A stretch of DNA of 64,000 bases from Caulobacteraceae bacterium PMMR1 (GTDB taxonomy: Bacteria > Pseudomonadota > Alphaproteobacteria > Caulobacterales > Caulobacteraceae). This document shows, piece after piece, positions 51,310 to 59,442 of this stretch. The position numbers were made by a program, and so were the translations under genes. A model generated the notes under the pieces. That model worked only from the letters and a program-made list of their open reading frames with translations, made no database searches and was not told where the DNA came from. Every line of letters starts with the position of its first letter. The first letter of the stretch is position 1. The DNA is taken from contig JPOM01000001.1 in NCBI GenBank assembly GCA_000733915.1, forward strand, positions 186,001-250,000. The letters run 5' to 3'.

Positions 51310-51310
51310 G
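51305..51310. repeat. Left target-site duplication GCTAGG of the IS481 element
   Basis: GCTAGG directly precedes the left inverted repeat and is repeated at 52333-52338 directly after the right one. It fits the NCTAGN 6-bp target known for IS481-family elements. Confidence 0.9.
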
Positions 51311-52332
51311 TGTCGAAGCTATGAAGGTTATTCACCCGGGATCGGGCTGAGAGAGTGGGGGTGCGAAGCTCCAACCTCTAGCCGTGAGACCCCGGATGAA
51401 CATGCATAAGAATGCCCGGCTGACGCCGTCTGGTCGAGCCTTGTTGGCCGGTCGTGTTCAGTCTGGCTGGACGGTGAAGGCGGCGGCTTTGGCTGGCGGT
51501 GTATCGTTGCGGACGGCCTATAAGTGGCTGGGCCGGTGTCGTCGGGAGCCGAGCGAAGACTTCAAGGATCGCAGCTCGGCGCCCCGACGATGTCCGCGCC
51601 GGATTTCGCCGCAGCGCTTGGCCGAGATCGAGCGGCTGCGACGCCAGCGCATGAGCGGCGTGGCGATCGCCCGCCAGCTGGACATGCCGCGCTCGACGGT
51701 GGGCGCGATCCTGCGGCGGCTCGGCCTGGGCAAGCTCTCGGCGCTGCAGCCGCGCGAGCCGGTGATCCGCTACGAGCGGGAGCGGCCCGGCGAGCTGCTG
51801 CACCTGGACATCAAGAGCCTCGGCAAGATCGACGGCGTCGGCCACCGCATCACCGGGGATCGCGCCGGTCAGAGCCGCAAGCGCGGCATCGGCTGGGACC
51901 ACCTGCACGTCGCCATCGATGACGCCTCGCGGCTGGCCTACACGGAAGTCCTGCCCGGCCTGACCGGCGAAGACGCCGCCGGCTTCCTGGACCGCGCGCT
52001 CGCCTGGTACGCCCGCCTGGGCGTAAAGGTGGAGCGGGTGATGACCGACAACGGCTCGGCCTACGTCTCAAGGCGCTTCGCCCAGACCCTGACGGCCGCC
52101 GGCGTGCGGCACGTCCGAACCCGGCCCTTCCGGCCGCGCACCAACGGCAAGGCCGAGCGCTTCATCCAGACCAGCTTGCGCGAATGGGCCTACGCACGGC
52201 CCTATGTCTCATCAGACCAACGCGCCGCCGCCATCGGACCCTGGACCGACGCCTATAACCTCGTCCGCCCCCACGCCGGCATCGGAGACCTCAGCCCCTG
52301 GCAAAGGCTGAACAACCTCCTTGGCAACGACA
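51311..52332 (+). mobile_element. IS481-family insertion sequence, complete (1022 bp)
   Basis: Bounded by imperfect terminal inverted repeats: TGTCGAAGCTATGAAGGTTA at the left, and the reverse complement of the right end reads TGTCGTTGCCAAGGAGGTTG (about 16 of 22 positions match, extending two bases further). Flanked by 6-bp duplications GCTAGG. It holds a single transposase gene covering 92% of its length. The element looks intact and recent: the frame is open, both ends are present and the duplications are identical. Only one copy is in the window. Confidence 0.93.
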
Positions 52333-52337
52333 GCTAG
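51396..52337 (+). CDS. IS481-family transposase
   Basis: 313-residue DDE transposase. The N-terminal helix-turn-helix regions read AALAGGVSLRTAYKWLGRCR and RQLDMPRSTVGAILRRLGLG. The catalytic core has HLDIKSLGKI (first Asp), VMTDNGSAYVSRRFAQTL (second Asp) and RPRTNGKAERFIQTSLREW (Glu). ATG 51396 is used; an in-frame codon at 51384 adds four residues. Its last codon AGC and the TAG stop (52335-52337) lie partly outside the element, in the CTAG of the target duplication. The stop is therefore host-supplied, as reported for this family. Confidence 0.93.
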   Translation: MNMHKNARLTPSGRALLAGRVQSGWTVKAAALAGGVSLRTAYKWLGRCRREPSEDFKDRSSAPRRCPRRISPQRLAEIERLRRQRMSGVAIARQLDMPRSTVGAILRRLGLGKLSALQPREPVIRYERERPGELLHLDIKSLGKIDGVGHRITGDRAGQSRKRGIGWDHLHVAIDDASRLAYTEVLPGLTGEDAAGFLDRALAWYARLGVKVERVMTDNGSAYVSRRFAQTLTAAGVRHVRTRPFRPRTNGKAERFIQTSLREWAYARPYVSSDQRAAAIGPWTDAYNLVRPHAGIGDLSPWQRLNNLLGNDS

Positions 52338-52338
52338 G
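52333..52338. repeat. Right target-site duplication GCTAGG of the IS481 element
   Basis: Second copy of the 6-bp duplication. Its CTAG provides the stop codon of the transposase on the plus strand and of the dienelactone-hydrolase gene on the minus strand. Confidence 0.9.
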
Positions 52339-53017
52339 CCCCGCTGTCGCGTCCGCCGGCCGCACGGTGGAAGAGCTGCAGCGTGCGCAGGCGCGCCAGC
52401 TTGGCAGCCTCCGGGGCGTAGTCGGCCCGCCGGTCGGAGTTGAAGCCGTGCCCGGCCTCGTAGAGGTGCACGGGCACGTCCGGATGCGCCGCGCGGATCG
52501 CCGCCACCGTCTCCGGCGGGATGGTCGGGTCGGCGCGCCCGAAGTGCAGCAGGATCGGACAGCGCGGCGTCTCGGCCAGCAGCTCGAGGATGCGCCGCCC
52601 ATAGTAGCTCGACGCCGCCGCCAGACCCCGGCAGCGGCAGGCGGCCAGCCACGCCGCCGTCCCGCCCCAGCAGTAGCCGACCGCGAAGACGGGCGGCGCC
52701 AGGGCGTCCACCGCCGCCTGCAGGTCGCCCGCCACCTGGTCCCAGGGCGCGGCCTCCGAATAGGCCCGGCCCCGCGCGACGCCCTCGGCGTCGTAGCCCG
52801 CCTCGAAGCGGCGCTCGGCACGATCGAACAGGGAGGGAGCGATCACCTCGTAGCCGACCTCGGCGAACTGCCCGGCGAGGTCGCGGATGTGGGCCGTGAC
52901 GCCGAAGATCTCCTGGATCAGGACCAGGCCCCCGCGCCGCGCCTCGCGCGCCGGCTCGCGCCAGGCCGCGAGCTCGAAGCCGTCGGTCGGGCTTTGGAGC
53001 GTGCTCCAGTCGCCCAT
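52334..53017 (-). CDS. Dienelactone hydrolase family protein (paralog 1)
   Basis: 227-residue cytosolic alpha/beta hydrolase. The DLH triad is complete: nucleophile Cys in VGYCWGG, Asp in HFGRADPTIPP and His in YEAGHGFN, with the conserved Glu in LIQEIFGV that holds the Cys in DLH. Family enzymes open dienelactones in chlorocatechol breakdown, but many act on other esters or lactones. It is last of three tandem paralogs, and its ATG overlaps the stop of paralog 2 (TGATG), implying coupling. The stop codon lies in the IS481 target duplication. Confidence 0.87.
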   Translation of the reverse strand: MGDWSTLQSPTDGFELAAWREPAREARRGGLVLIQEIFGVTAHIRDLAGQFAEVGYEVIAPSLFDRAERRFEAGYDAEGVARGRAYSEAAPWDQVAGDLQAAVDALAPPVFAVGYCWGGTAAWLAACRCRGLAAASSYYGRRILELLAETPRCPILLHFGRADPTIPPETVAAIRAAHPDVPVHLYEAGHGFNSDRRADYAPEAAKLARLRTLQLFHRAAGGRDSGA

Positions 53018-53691
53018 CAGAGGGCGCCGTTGGCCCTGAACAGCTCCAGCGTCCGCTCCCGGGCGAGGTGCGCGGCCGCCGCGTCATAGGCGGGGCCGCC
53101 CTCGTTGTTGAAGCCGTGACCCGCCTCATAGACGTAGACCGGCACGTCCGGCCGGGCGCGCTCGAACGCCTCCACCGCCTCGAGCGGGATGAAGCCGTCC
53201 TGGCGGCCGAAGTGGCAGATCACCGGGACCAGCGGTTGGCTCCCGCCGTGCTGGGGCACGAGGCTGCCGTAGTAGGACGAGGCGGCCGATAGCGCGCCGA
53301 TCTTGCAGGCCGCCAGATAGGCCAGCGATCCGCCGTAGCAGTAGCCGACGACGAACACCGGCCCCTGCGCCTTCAGGCGGTCGGCGCAGGTCTCGATGTC
53401 ATGGATCGGGTTGTCCAGCCCGTTCGCCTGGGCGTAGCGGAAGCCCTCCTGGATGCCCTCCGGGGTGTGCGCGGCGCAAAATCCGGGCTCCTGCCGGTCG
53501 AACAGCGAGGGGGCGAGCGCCTCGAACCCCGCCCTGGCCCAGCGGGCGCAGTCCGCCTTCACATAGGCGTCGATGCCGAAGATCTCCTGCAGCACGATCA
53601 CGCCGCCCCGGCGATGGCCCTGCGCCGGCTCATGCCAAGCCTGGAAGGCGAAGTCGTCGATCTTGGATTTCAGCGTGATGAACGCAGCCAC
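53017..53691 (-). CDS. Dienelactone hydrolase family protein (paralog 2)
   Basis: 224 residues, no signal peptide. Triad: Cys in VGYCYGG, Asp in HFGRQDGFIPL and His in YEAGHGFN, with Glu in VLQEIFGID. It is close to paralog 1 over its whole length (shared ASSYYG and GFN-x-x blocks), so a local duplication is likely. It sits 14 bases downstream of paralog 3 and overlaps paralog 1, forming a probable three-gene transcript. Substrate unknown; the window has no catechol or aromatic-ring genes nearby. Confidence 0.88.
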   Translation of the reverse strand: MAAFITLKSKIDDFAFQAWHEPAQGHRRGGVIVLQEIFGIDAYVKADCARWARAGFEALAPSLFDRQEPGFCAAHTPEGIQEGFRYAQANGLDNPIHDIETCADRLKAQGPVFVVGYCYGGSLAYLAACKIGALSAASSYYGSLVPQHGGSQPLVPVICHFGRQDGFIPLEAVEAFERARPDVPVYVYEAGHGFNNEGGPAYDAAAAHLARERTLELFRANGAL

Positions 53692-53705
53692 GGTCGGCTC
53701 TCCGT

Positions 53706-54623
53706 TCAGCCGAACAGGCCGCGCTTGGCGCCCGGCGCCGCGTGATGCGCGCGGAAGTGCGCCAGCATCCGCGTCCAGCCGTCCTGCGCGGCCTTGGCGT
53801 CATAGGTCTCGCGGTAATCCGCGTGGAAGCCGTGCTGCGCCTCGGGATAGACGATGATCTCGTCGGATCGCCCGGCGGCCTTCAGCGCCGCCCGCATCGC
53901 GGCGATGTCGGACGGCGGAATGCCCTTGTCCTGGCCGGCGTAGAGGCCCAGCACCGGGGCGTGCAGCTGGCCGGCCACGTCGGCGGGCCAGGGGCGCTGC
54001 TCGCCGCCCAGGAAGCCGTTCGCCGGCGGGTGCGTCAGCCGGCCGTACCAGGCGACCCCGGCCTTGATCTCCGGAAAGCGCGCCGAGGCCATCCAGACCA
54101 CCGCCCCGCCCCAGCAGAAGCCGGTGATCGCAAGCCGGTCCTTGTCCACGAACGGCTGGCTCTTCAGCCAGTCGAGGGTCGCCCCGACGTCGCCCATGAC
54201 CTGGGCGTTGGAGGCCGTGGCCACGATCTTCTGGATCTTGCCGAAGTCCGTGGTCTTGGCGAGCTCCCCCTCGGGGTCGGCGCGCACGAAGAAGGCCGGC
54301 GCGATGGCGACGTAGCCCAGCTTGGCGAAGCGGCGGCAGACGTCACGGATGTACTCGTGCAGGCCGAACACCTCCGAGACCACGATCACCGCCGCGTAGC
54401 GTCCCTTGGCTTCCGGCCGCGCGACATAGGCGGGCAGGGCGCCGCCGCTTTCGGGGACCTCGACCATCCCCGTGACCAGCCCCTGCTCGTCGGTGTGGAT
54501 CGGCTCGGCGTCCGCGGAAAAGGCGGCCGCGGCGTAGCCGCCGAAGGCCAGGGCCGCCAGGCCGCGGCGCGTCGGGGCGAGGTCGGTAGGCGCGGGCCCT
54601 TCGGGACGCAGCAGCACGGGCAT
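53706..54623 (-). CDS. Dienelactone hydrolase family protein (paralog 3), probably exported
   Basis: 305 residues, longer than paralogs 1 and 2. The N-terminal LAPTRRGLAALAFGGYAAAA resembles a Tat or signal-anchor segment, so this copy is probably periplasmic. Triad: Cys in ITGFCWGG, Asp in YAGQDKGIPP and His in YPEAQHGFH, with Glu in VVSEVFGLH. The more divergent sequence and separate location suggest a different substrate pool from the two cytosolic copies. First gene of the cluster. Its start lies 205 bases from the MFS gene's stop. Confidence 0.85.
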   Translation of the reverse strand: MPVLLRPEGPAPTDLAPTRRGLAALAFGGYAAAAFSADAEPIHTDEQGLVTGMVEVPESGGALPAYVARPEAKGRYAAVIVVSEVFGLHEYIRDVCRRFAKLGYVAIAPAFFVRADPEGELAKTTDFGKIQKIVATASNAQVMGDVGATLDWLKSQPFVDKDRLAITGFCWGGAVVWMASARFPEIKAGVAWYGRLTHPPANGFLGGEQRPWPADVAGQLHAPVLGLYAGQDKGIPPSDIAAMRAALKAAGRSDEIIVYPEAQHGFHADYRETYDAKAAQDGWTRMLAHFRAHHAAPGAKRGLFG

Positions 54624-54828
54624 GGGTCGGCTCCTCTCAGGTCGAGGCCGCTATCTGCGGCGGTCGGGCGCGGCCTGTCAAAGGGATCGGCCGCCCGCTC
54701 CAGCGATTGACCCTGCAACCCCCACCGCCGACGATCCGCACGCCAATATCAGGGGGCGGACCCCGCTGAAGGCGAAGACGGCGAGAAGGGGCTGGAGCGC
54801 GAGCGCAAGGACGCTCTGCCCAAGAGCA

Positions 54829-56358
54829 TCACGCGCTGACCGCCGCCGTCTCGCGCCCGCCGCCTCGCACGAACAGCATGCCGAGGAAGCCCAGCACGAG
54901 CAGGCCGGAGATGGGCGCAAATCCGGCCTGGAGCGTGCCGAACAGGCTCGTGAAGAGGCCGACCAGGGCCGAGCCGAGCCACATGGTCGCCGTGCCCGAT
55001 AGGGCGTAGAGCCCGAAGAAGGACGCGATCTGGTCCGGCGGCGCCAGTCGGGTCAGGAGCGTGCGGCTCGACGCATAGGCCCCGCTGATCGACACCGCGA
55101 TGCCGCAGCCCAGCGCCAGGTAGACGACCTCCGGCAGGGTCCGGAACAGGGGCCCGTTCCAGAGCGCCGGGTGGGCGGCGACGTCATAGGGAAAGAACAG
55201 GATCCGCGTCTTCGACATGCCGAGAAGCAAGAGTTGGATCACGAATGTCGCCGCGATCTGAAGCTGGATGGCGCGCTTGGGCCCGAGCCTCTCGTCCGCC
55301 ACCCCCGCCAGCACGCCGCCGCCCACCGCGAAGATCGACAGCAGGATGCCGTAGGCCAGCATCTCCAGCGCATGCCAGCCCATGACGCCGGCGGCATAGA
55401 CGCCCCCGAACAGCAGGATGGACGTCTTCCCGTCGGTGTAGAGCATCCGCGCGCCGAGATAGACGGCGAGGTCGCGATGGCGCTTCAGGCTCCCCAGCGT
55501 GCGGCGGAGCTCGCCCAGGCCGGCCCGCAGCGCGCCCGACAGGGGCGCGGTGGTGCGCGGCTCATCCGGCGTCAGCAGGAAGAACGGGATCGCGCCCAGC
55601 ACCAGCAGGATCGCGGAGATCGGCCCGACGATACGGTCGGGCTCGTGCTTGGCCGAGCTCAGGCCGAAGAGGGGCGCGTGCGGGACCAGCGGCCAGTCCA
55701 CCTTGCCGGGCAGGGCGAAGGCCCACAGCACCAGAACCAGGCTCAGCACCGAGAAGAAGTTCCCCGCCGCGAGCGCCGCGCCGGAGGCGTGGGGCGCCTC
55801 CCGCGGGCTGGCCGCCCGGGTCAGCAGCGAATTGTGCAGCATGTCGGCATAGTTGATCAGCACGGCGGTGATGGCGAAGTCCACGGGATAGACCCAGGCC
55901 GGAAGGCCCGCGCCGCCGGGCTCGATCCACCACAGCGCGGCCATCAGGGGCGCCATGACCGCGACGCAGAGCGCCAGCAGCGGCTTTCGGGGCCCCAGGC
56001 CATTGACCATCGCCCCCAGGACGGGCGCCGTCAGGGCCACGAACAGGCCATAGAGCGTGCCCGTGTTGGCGATGATCGCCTGGCCCTGGGCCATGCGGGC
56101 GGGGTCGCCGCCGCCCACCACCGTGGTCACATAGTAGGGCGCGAAGATGTAGATGGTGACCAGGATCACCCACGGGTCGCGCCCGCCCTGCATCAGCACC
56201 CAGGCCCAGGCCGAAGCGCTCAGGCCGCGGCGGCTGCGCGCGACCTCGGCGACGGCGGCCGGCGCCGCGCCTGCCCGGGCCTCGCCGTCGATGCTGCCAG
56301 CCAGGGGCGCAGCGATGGGCGGGACCGGAGGAGGGCCGTCGTGGGTGCGCTCGCTCAT
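54829..56358 (-). CDS. MFS transporter (UMF22/Atg22-like)
   Basis: 509-residue major facilitator with about 12 hydrophobic segments after a Pro/Ala-rich cytosolic N-terminus (1-50). Blocks such as GGRDPWVILVTIYIFAPYY, GPRKPLLALCVAVMAPLMAA, YLGARMLYTDGKTSILLFGG and LAPPDQIASFFGLYALSGTA are those of the UMF22 (Atg22-like) branch, whose substrates are mostly unknown. ATG 56358 is preferred to an upstream in-frame start because only the later part has family character. It is co-oriented with the DLH cluster downstream. Confidence 0.85.
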   Translation of the reverse strand: MSERTHDGPPPVPPIAAPLAGSIDGEARAGAAPAAVAEVARSRRGLSASAWAWVLMQGGRDPWVILVTIYIFAPYYVTTVVGGGDPARMAQGQAIIANTGTLYGLFVALTAPVLGAMVNGLGPRKPLLALCVAVMAPLMAALWWIEPGGAGLPAWVYPVDFAITAVLINYADMLHNSLLTRAASPREAPHASGAALAAGNFFSVLSLVLVLWAFALPGKVDWPLVPHAPLFGLSSAKHEPDRIVGPISAILLVLGAIPFFLLTPDEPRTTAPLSGALRAGLGELRRTLGSLKRHRDLAVYLGARMLYTDGKTSILLFGGVYAAGVMGWHALEMLAYGILLSIFAVGGGVLAGVADERLGPKRAIQLQIAATFVIQLLLLGMSKTRILFFPYDVAAHPALWNGPLFRTLPEVVYLALGCGIAVSISGAYASSRTLLTRLAPPDQIASFFGLYALSGTATMWLGSALVGLFTSLFGTLQAGFAPISGLLVLGFLGMLFVRGGGRETAAVSA

Positions 56359-56716
56359 GACGCCTCGCTGGCGGGCCCGGACGTCGCGGCCCTTGGGCAG
56401 CGTGGCGGACCGCGGCGGGCTTGTCACGGGGGGTCGAGCGGGCGAGGGGCCGCGCTGTCTTCGGCCCTCACGCCATGGTGATTAGAACGCCAGCGCGATC
56501 CGTCGTTTAGTGCGGGCCTTGGATGGAGGTCCAAAGTCCCTTGCGTCCGTCGCCTGCCCGGGCGGCGGACGCTCCTTTGTCCGGAGTCTGTTTTGTTCCG
56601 GCCCCTCCGCCGCCCTGCCGCAGATCAGGTGAATGCGACCGGCGCCGCTCTTGAACGGGCCGTCCCGAGCCGCCGGGCAGATCGCCTCGGCTGTGCGATT
56701 TCGGGAGCCGACCCTC
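56359..56716. other. Non-coding divergent interval (358 bp)
   Basis: Separates the minus-strand MFS gene from the plus-strand Tyr/Gly-rich protein gene, so it should hold two divergent promoters. I see a small hairpin TTGGA(N6)TCCAA at about 56519-56534 but no match to a named RNA, riboswitch or good promoter consensus. No convincing reading frame lies here. Confidence 0.5.
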
Positions 56717-57382
56717 ATGAAGCTGATCGCGACCGGCCTGATCGGCGCCCTGCTGTCCCTGTTCGGGACGGTCGAAGCGGCCCTGGCCCAATGCGCCCCC
56801 GCCGCCTGCCCGGGCGCCTACGCCCCGGCGAGCCCGGCCTACGCCTTCGCGCCGCAGGGCTATGCCCGGGCGGAGGCCGCGCCCTACGCCGGGCAGGCCT
56901 ACGGCTATGCGCCGCAGGGCTACGGCTACGGCTACGGCTACGGCTATGGCGCGCAGCCCTGTCCGGTGTGCCAGCCGGCCTACGTTCCGCCGCCCGCCCC
57001 GCCGCCCTGCGGCTGGTACGCGCCCTGCGCCGCGCCGATCGTCTACGATCAGCCGGGCCTGCACCTCCAGGAGGGTGGCTTCGGGGGCGGCGTGGGCGAG
57101 ACCGAGTCGGCCTATGTCGCCGGCGGGGGCGGCGGGTCGAGCCAAGGCCTCCAGGGCTTTGGCGACATCTCAAGCTTCAACGGCCGCATGGAAGCCTACG
57201 CCCAGGCCAGGAGCCAGGCGAACGCATCGGCGACCGCCACGGCCACCGCGACCGCCTCGAGCTGGAGCTGGTCGGGCGGCGCCGGTCACTGGCGCGGCGG
57301 CTGGCGCGGCCACAACGGCGGGCACGACTGCGGCTGCAAGCCTCCGCCCCCGCCCTGCGGCGCCTGCGGCCATCGCCACTGA
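56717..57382 (+). CDS. Exported Tyr/Gly- and Cys-rich repetitive protein
   Basis: 221 residues from ATG 56717. The signal peptide covers about 1-24. A Tyr/Ala/Pro/Gly-rich region with YAPQGYGYGYGYGYG follows. A Cys-containing middle (CPVCQP, PPPCGWYAPCAAP) precedes a Gly/Ser stretch. An Ala/Thr and Trp/Gly/His-rich end has the CGCKPPPPPCGACGHRH tail. The protein is probably disordered and disulfide-linked at the cell surface or in the periplasm. The family is not recognised. The final His/Cys cluster could bind metal (inference). Confidence 0.65.
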   Translation: MKLIATGLIGALLSLFGTVEAALAQCAPAACPGAYAPASPAYAFAPQGYARAEAAPYAGQAYGYAPQGYGYGYGYGYGAQPCPVCQPAYVPPPAPPPCGWYAPCAAPIVYDQPGLHLQEGGFGGGVGETESAYVAGGGGGSSQGLQGFGDISSFNGRMEAYAQARSQANASATATATATASSWSWSGGAGHWRGGWRGHNGGHDCGCKPPPPPCGACGHRH

Positions 57383-57431
57383 GGCCTGAGGCTCAGGCGC
57401 CAGGGCCCCAGGATCAGGCGCTCGGTCTCGA

Positions 57432-58322
57432 TCATCGGGATCCGAACACCCGCTGCGGCGCCACCGCCTCGTAAAGGTCCGTCCGCCGGTCCCGGAAGAA
57501 CCCCCAGGCCGCCCGGTGGGTCTGCAGGAAATCGAGGTCCACGGTCGCGGTGATCACGCCTTCCTCCTCGCGCTCCAGCGCCGCCAGCAGGTCGCCGCGG
57601 TGATCGCAGATGAAGCTCGAGCCGTAGAACCTCTGGCCGCCGCCGGGATAGCCCTGCGGCCCGGGCTCGAAGCCGGTGCGGTTGGCGCCCACCACGGGGA
57701 TGACGTTGGCCACGGCGTGGCCCTGCATGACCCGGCGCCAGGGATCGCGCGTGTCGAGGCTGTCGTCGTGCGGCTCCGAGCCGATGGCGGTGGGGTAGAG
57801 GAGCACCTCCGCGCCCATCAGCGCCATGGCCCGCGCCGCCTCGGGGTACCACTGGTCCCAGCAGATGCCCGTCCCGATCCGCCCGAAGCGCGTCTCCCAG
57901 ACCTTGAAGCCCGTGTCGCCCGGCCGGAAGTAGTACTTCTCCTGATAGCCCGGGCCGTCGGGGATGTGGCTCTTGCGGTAGACGCCAAGCGCTGAGCCGT
58001 CCGCGTCGAGCATGACCAGGCTGTTGTAGTAGTGCGGACCGTCGCGCTCGAAAATCGAGACCGGGATCGCCACGCCGAGCTCGGCGGCCACGGGGCTCAG
58101 GGCCGCGACGCAGGGGTGCTCGCGCCAGGGATAGGCGGTGGCGAACCAGCGCTCCTCCTGGGTGACGCAGAAGTAGGGGCCCTGGAACAGCTCCGAGGGC
58201 AGGATCACCTGGGCGCCGCGGCCCGCGGCCTCCCGCACGAGCGCGACGGTCTTGGCGATGTTGGCCTGCATGTCCAGGCCATAGGAGGTCTGCAGGGCGG
58301 CGAGGGCGAGGGTGCGCGGCAT
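57432..58322 (-). CDS. aguB: N-carbamoylputrescine amidase
   Basis: Nitrilase-superfamily enzyme releasing putrescine, CO2 and NH3 from N-carbamoylputrescine. 296 residues with the full catalytic triad: Glu44 in PSELFQG, Lys117 in VYRKSHIPDGPG and Cys154 in GTGICWDQWYPE. The block YQEKYYFRPGDTGFKVWETR and the ending WGFFRDRRTDLYEA are characteristic of AguB. Its ATG overlaps the aguA stop (ATGA), so the two steps from agmatine to putrescine are translationally coupled. Confidence 0.95.
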   Translation of the reverse strand: MPRTLALAALQTSYGLDMQANIAKTVALVREAAGRGAQVILPSELFQGPYFCVTQEERWFATAYPWREHPCVAALSPVAAELGVAIPVSIFERDGPHYYNSLVMLDADGSALGVYRKSHIPDGPGYQEKYYFRPGDTGFKVWETRFGRIGTGICWDQWYPEAARAMALMGAEVLLYPTAIGSEPHDDSLDTRDPWRRVMQGHAVANVIPVVGANRTGFEPGPQGYPGGGQRFYGSSFICDHRGDLLAALEREEEGVITATVDLDFLQTHRAAWGFFRDRRTDLYEAVAPQRVFGSR

Positions 58323-59326
58323 CAGGCGGGCTCCTGCTGGCTGATGCAGTGGAACGACCCCCCGCCGGTGAGCAGCGCGCGGGAGGGCAGGCCGATCGCC
58401 TGCCGCTCGGGAAACAGGTCGGCCAGGGCCTCCAGCGCCAGGCGGCTGGCGGTCTCCTCGTAGACGGGCACGATCACGGCCTTGTTGGCGATCAGGAAGT
58501 TCATGTGGGACGCCGGGACCGAGAGGCCCGCCTCGTCCTCGATCCGGCCCGGCGAGGGGATGCGCACGACCTGCAGCGCCACGCCGCGGGCGTCGCGCAA
58601 GCTCGCCAGGCGCCGCGCGGCGTCGTCGTAGACGGCGGCGTTGGGGTCGCTCCGGCCATAGGCCATGGGGCAGGCCACCACGCCCGGCGCCACGAAGCGC
58701 GCCAGATTGTCGACGTGCCCGTCGGTGTGGTCGCGCCTCAGTCCTTCGCCCAGCCAGAGCACGCGCCGCGCGCCCAGGGCCTCGGCCAGGGCGGTCTCGG
58801 CCGCGGCGCGGTCCCAGTGCGGATTGCGGTTGGGATTGAGCAGGCACTGCTCGGTGGTCAGGATCGTGCCGTGGCCGTCGTGATCCAGCGCGCCCCCCTC
58901 CAGCACGAAGGGGTGCTCCACCCGGCGCACCCCGGCGGCGGCGGCCAGCTGTTCGGCGACGGTGTCGTCGTCCTCCAGCACGTACTTGCCGCCCCAGCCG
59001 TTGAAGCGGAAGGCCAGCGCCACCTCGTCCTCGCCCTCGCGCGCGAAGATCGGGCCGGTGTCGCGCAGCCACACGTCCCCGAAGGCGCCGCGCACCAGCT
59101 CGATCCCGGCGACGTCGCCGACCTGCGCGCCCGCCGCCTCCCACGCAGCGTCGCCGGCGACCAGCAGGCGCACGCGCTCCCCGCCTTCGGTCGCGAGCGC
59201 TCGGGCGAGTGCGGCCACCTCGGCCTGGGCGGCTTCGAGGTCGTCCTGCCAGAGCTCGGCGTGGCTCGGAAAGCCGACCCACATGGTGCGGTGCGGATCC
59301 CACTCGGCGGGAACGGTCAGCGTCAT
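58322..59326 (-). CDS. aguA: Agmatine deiminase
   Basis: Converts agmatine to N-carbamoylputrescine, the first step of the AguA-AguB route to putrescine. 334 residues of the PPAD-type pentein fold: WDPHRTMWVGFPSHAELW at the N-terminus, DVWLRDTGPIFAR, FNGWGGKY, HPFVLEGGALDHDGHGTILT, RRDHTDGHVDNLARFVAPG, and the catalytic Cys327 in GGGSFHCISQQ. It is first in a two-gene operon with aguB. A terminator isolates it from the TonB receptor upstream. Confidence 0.96.
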   Translation of the reverse strand: MTLTVPAEWDPHRTMWVGFPSHAELWQDDLEAAQAEVAALARALATEGGERVRLLVAGDAAWEAAGAQVGDVAGIELVRGAFGDVWLRDTGPIFAREGEDEVALAFRFNGWGGKYVLEDDDTVAEQLAAAAGVRRVEHPFVLEGGALDHDGHGTILTTEQCLLNPNRNPHWDRAAAETALAEALGARRVLWLGEGLRRDHTDGHVDNLARFVAPGVVACPMAYGRSDPNAAVYDDAARRLASLRDARGVALQVVRIPSPGRIEDEAGLSVPASHMNFLIANKAVIVPVYEETASRLALEALADLFPERQAIGLPSRALLTGGGSFHCISQQEPA

Positions 59327-59383
59327 CGGCGCTCCTCGGGGCGGGCGCAGTTAGGAACCGCCGCGGTCGGGGTCAAGGCATGG

Positions 59384-59413
59384 AAAAAGGGCGGCCCGTC
59401 GCCGGACCGCCCT
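59384..59413 (-). terminator. Rho-independent terminator after the large TonB receptor gene
   Basis: Minus-strand reading: GGGCGGTCCG, loop GCGA, CGGGCCGCCC, then TTTTT. A 10-bp stem with one G-U pair and a five-T tract, beginning 30 bases after the receptor stop at 59443. Confidence 0.9.
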
Positions 59414-59442
59414 TACGCCAGATCGCTGGACTGAGCCGCCGC

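Noticed and set aside
54624-54828. Possible small gene or RNA between the DLH cluster and the MFS gene
   Set aside because: No frame with a start and plausible composition, and no tRNA or known RNA fold seen.
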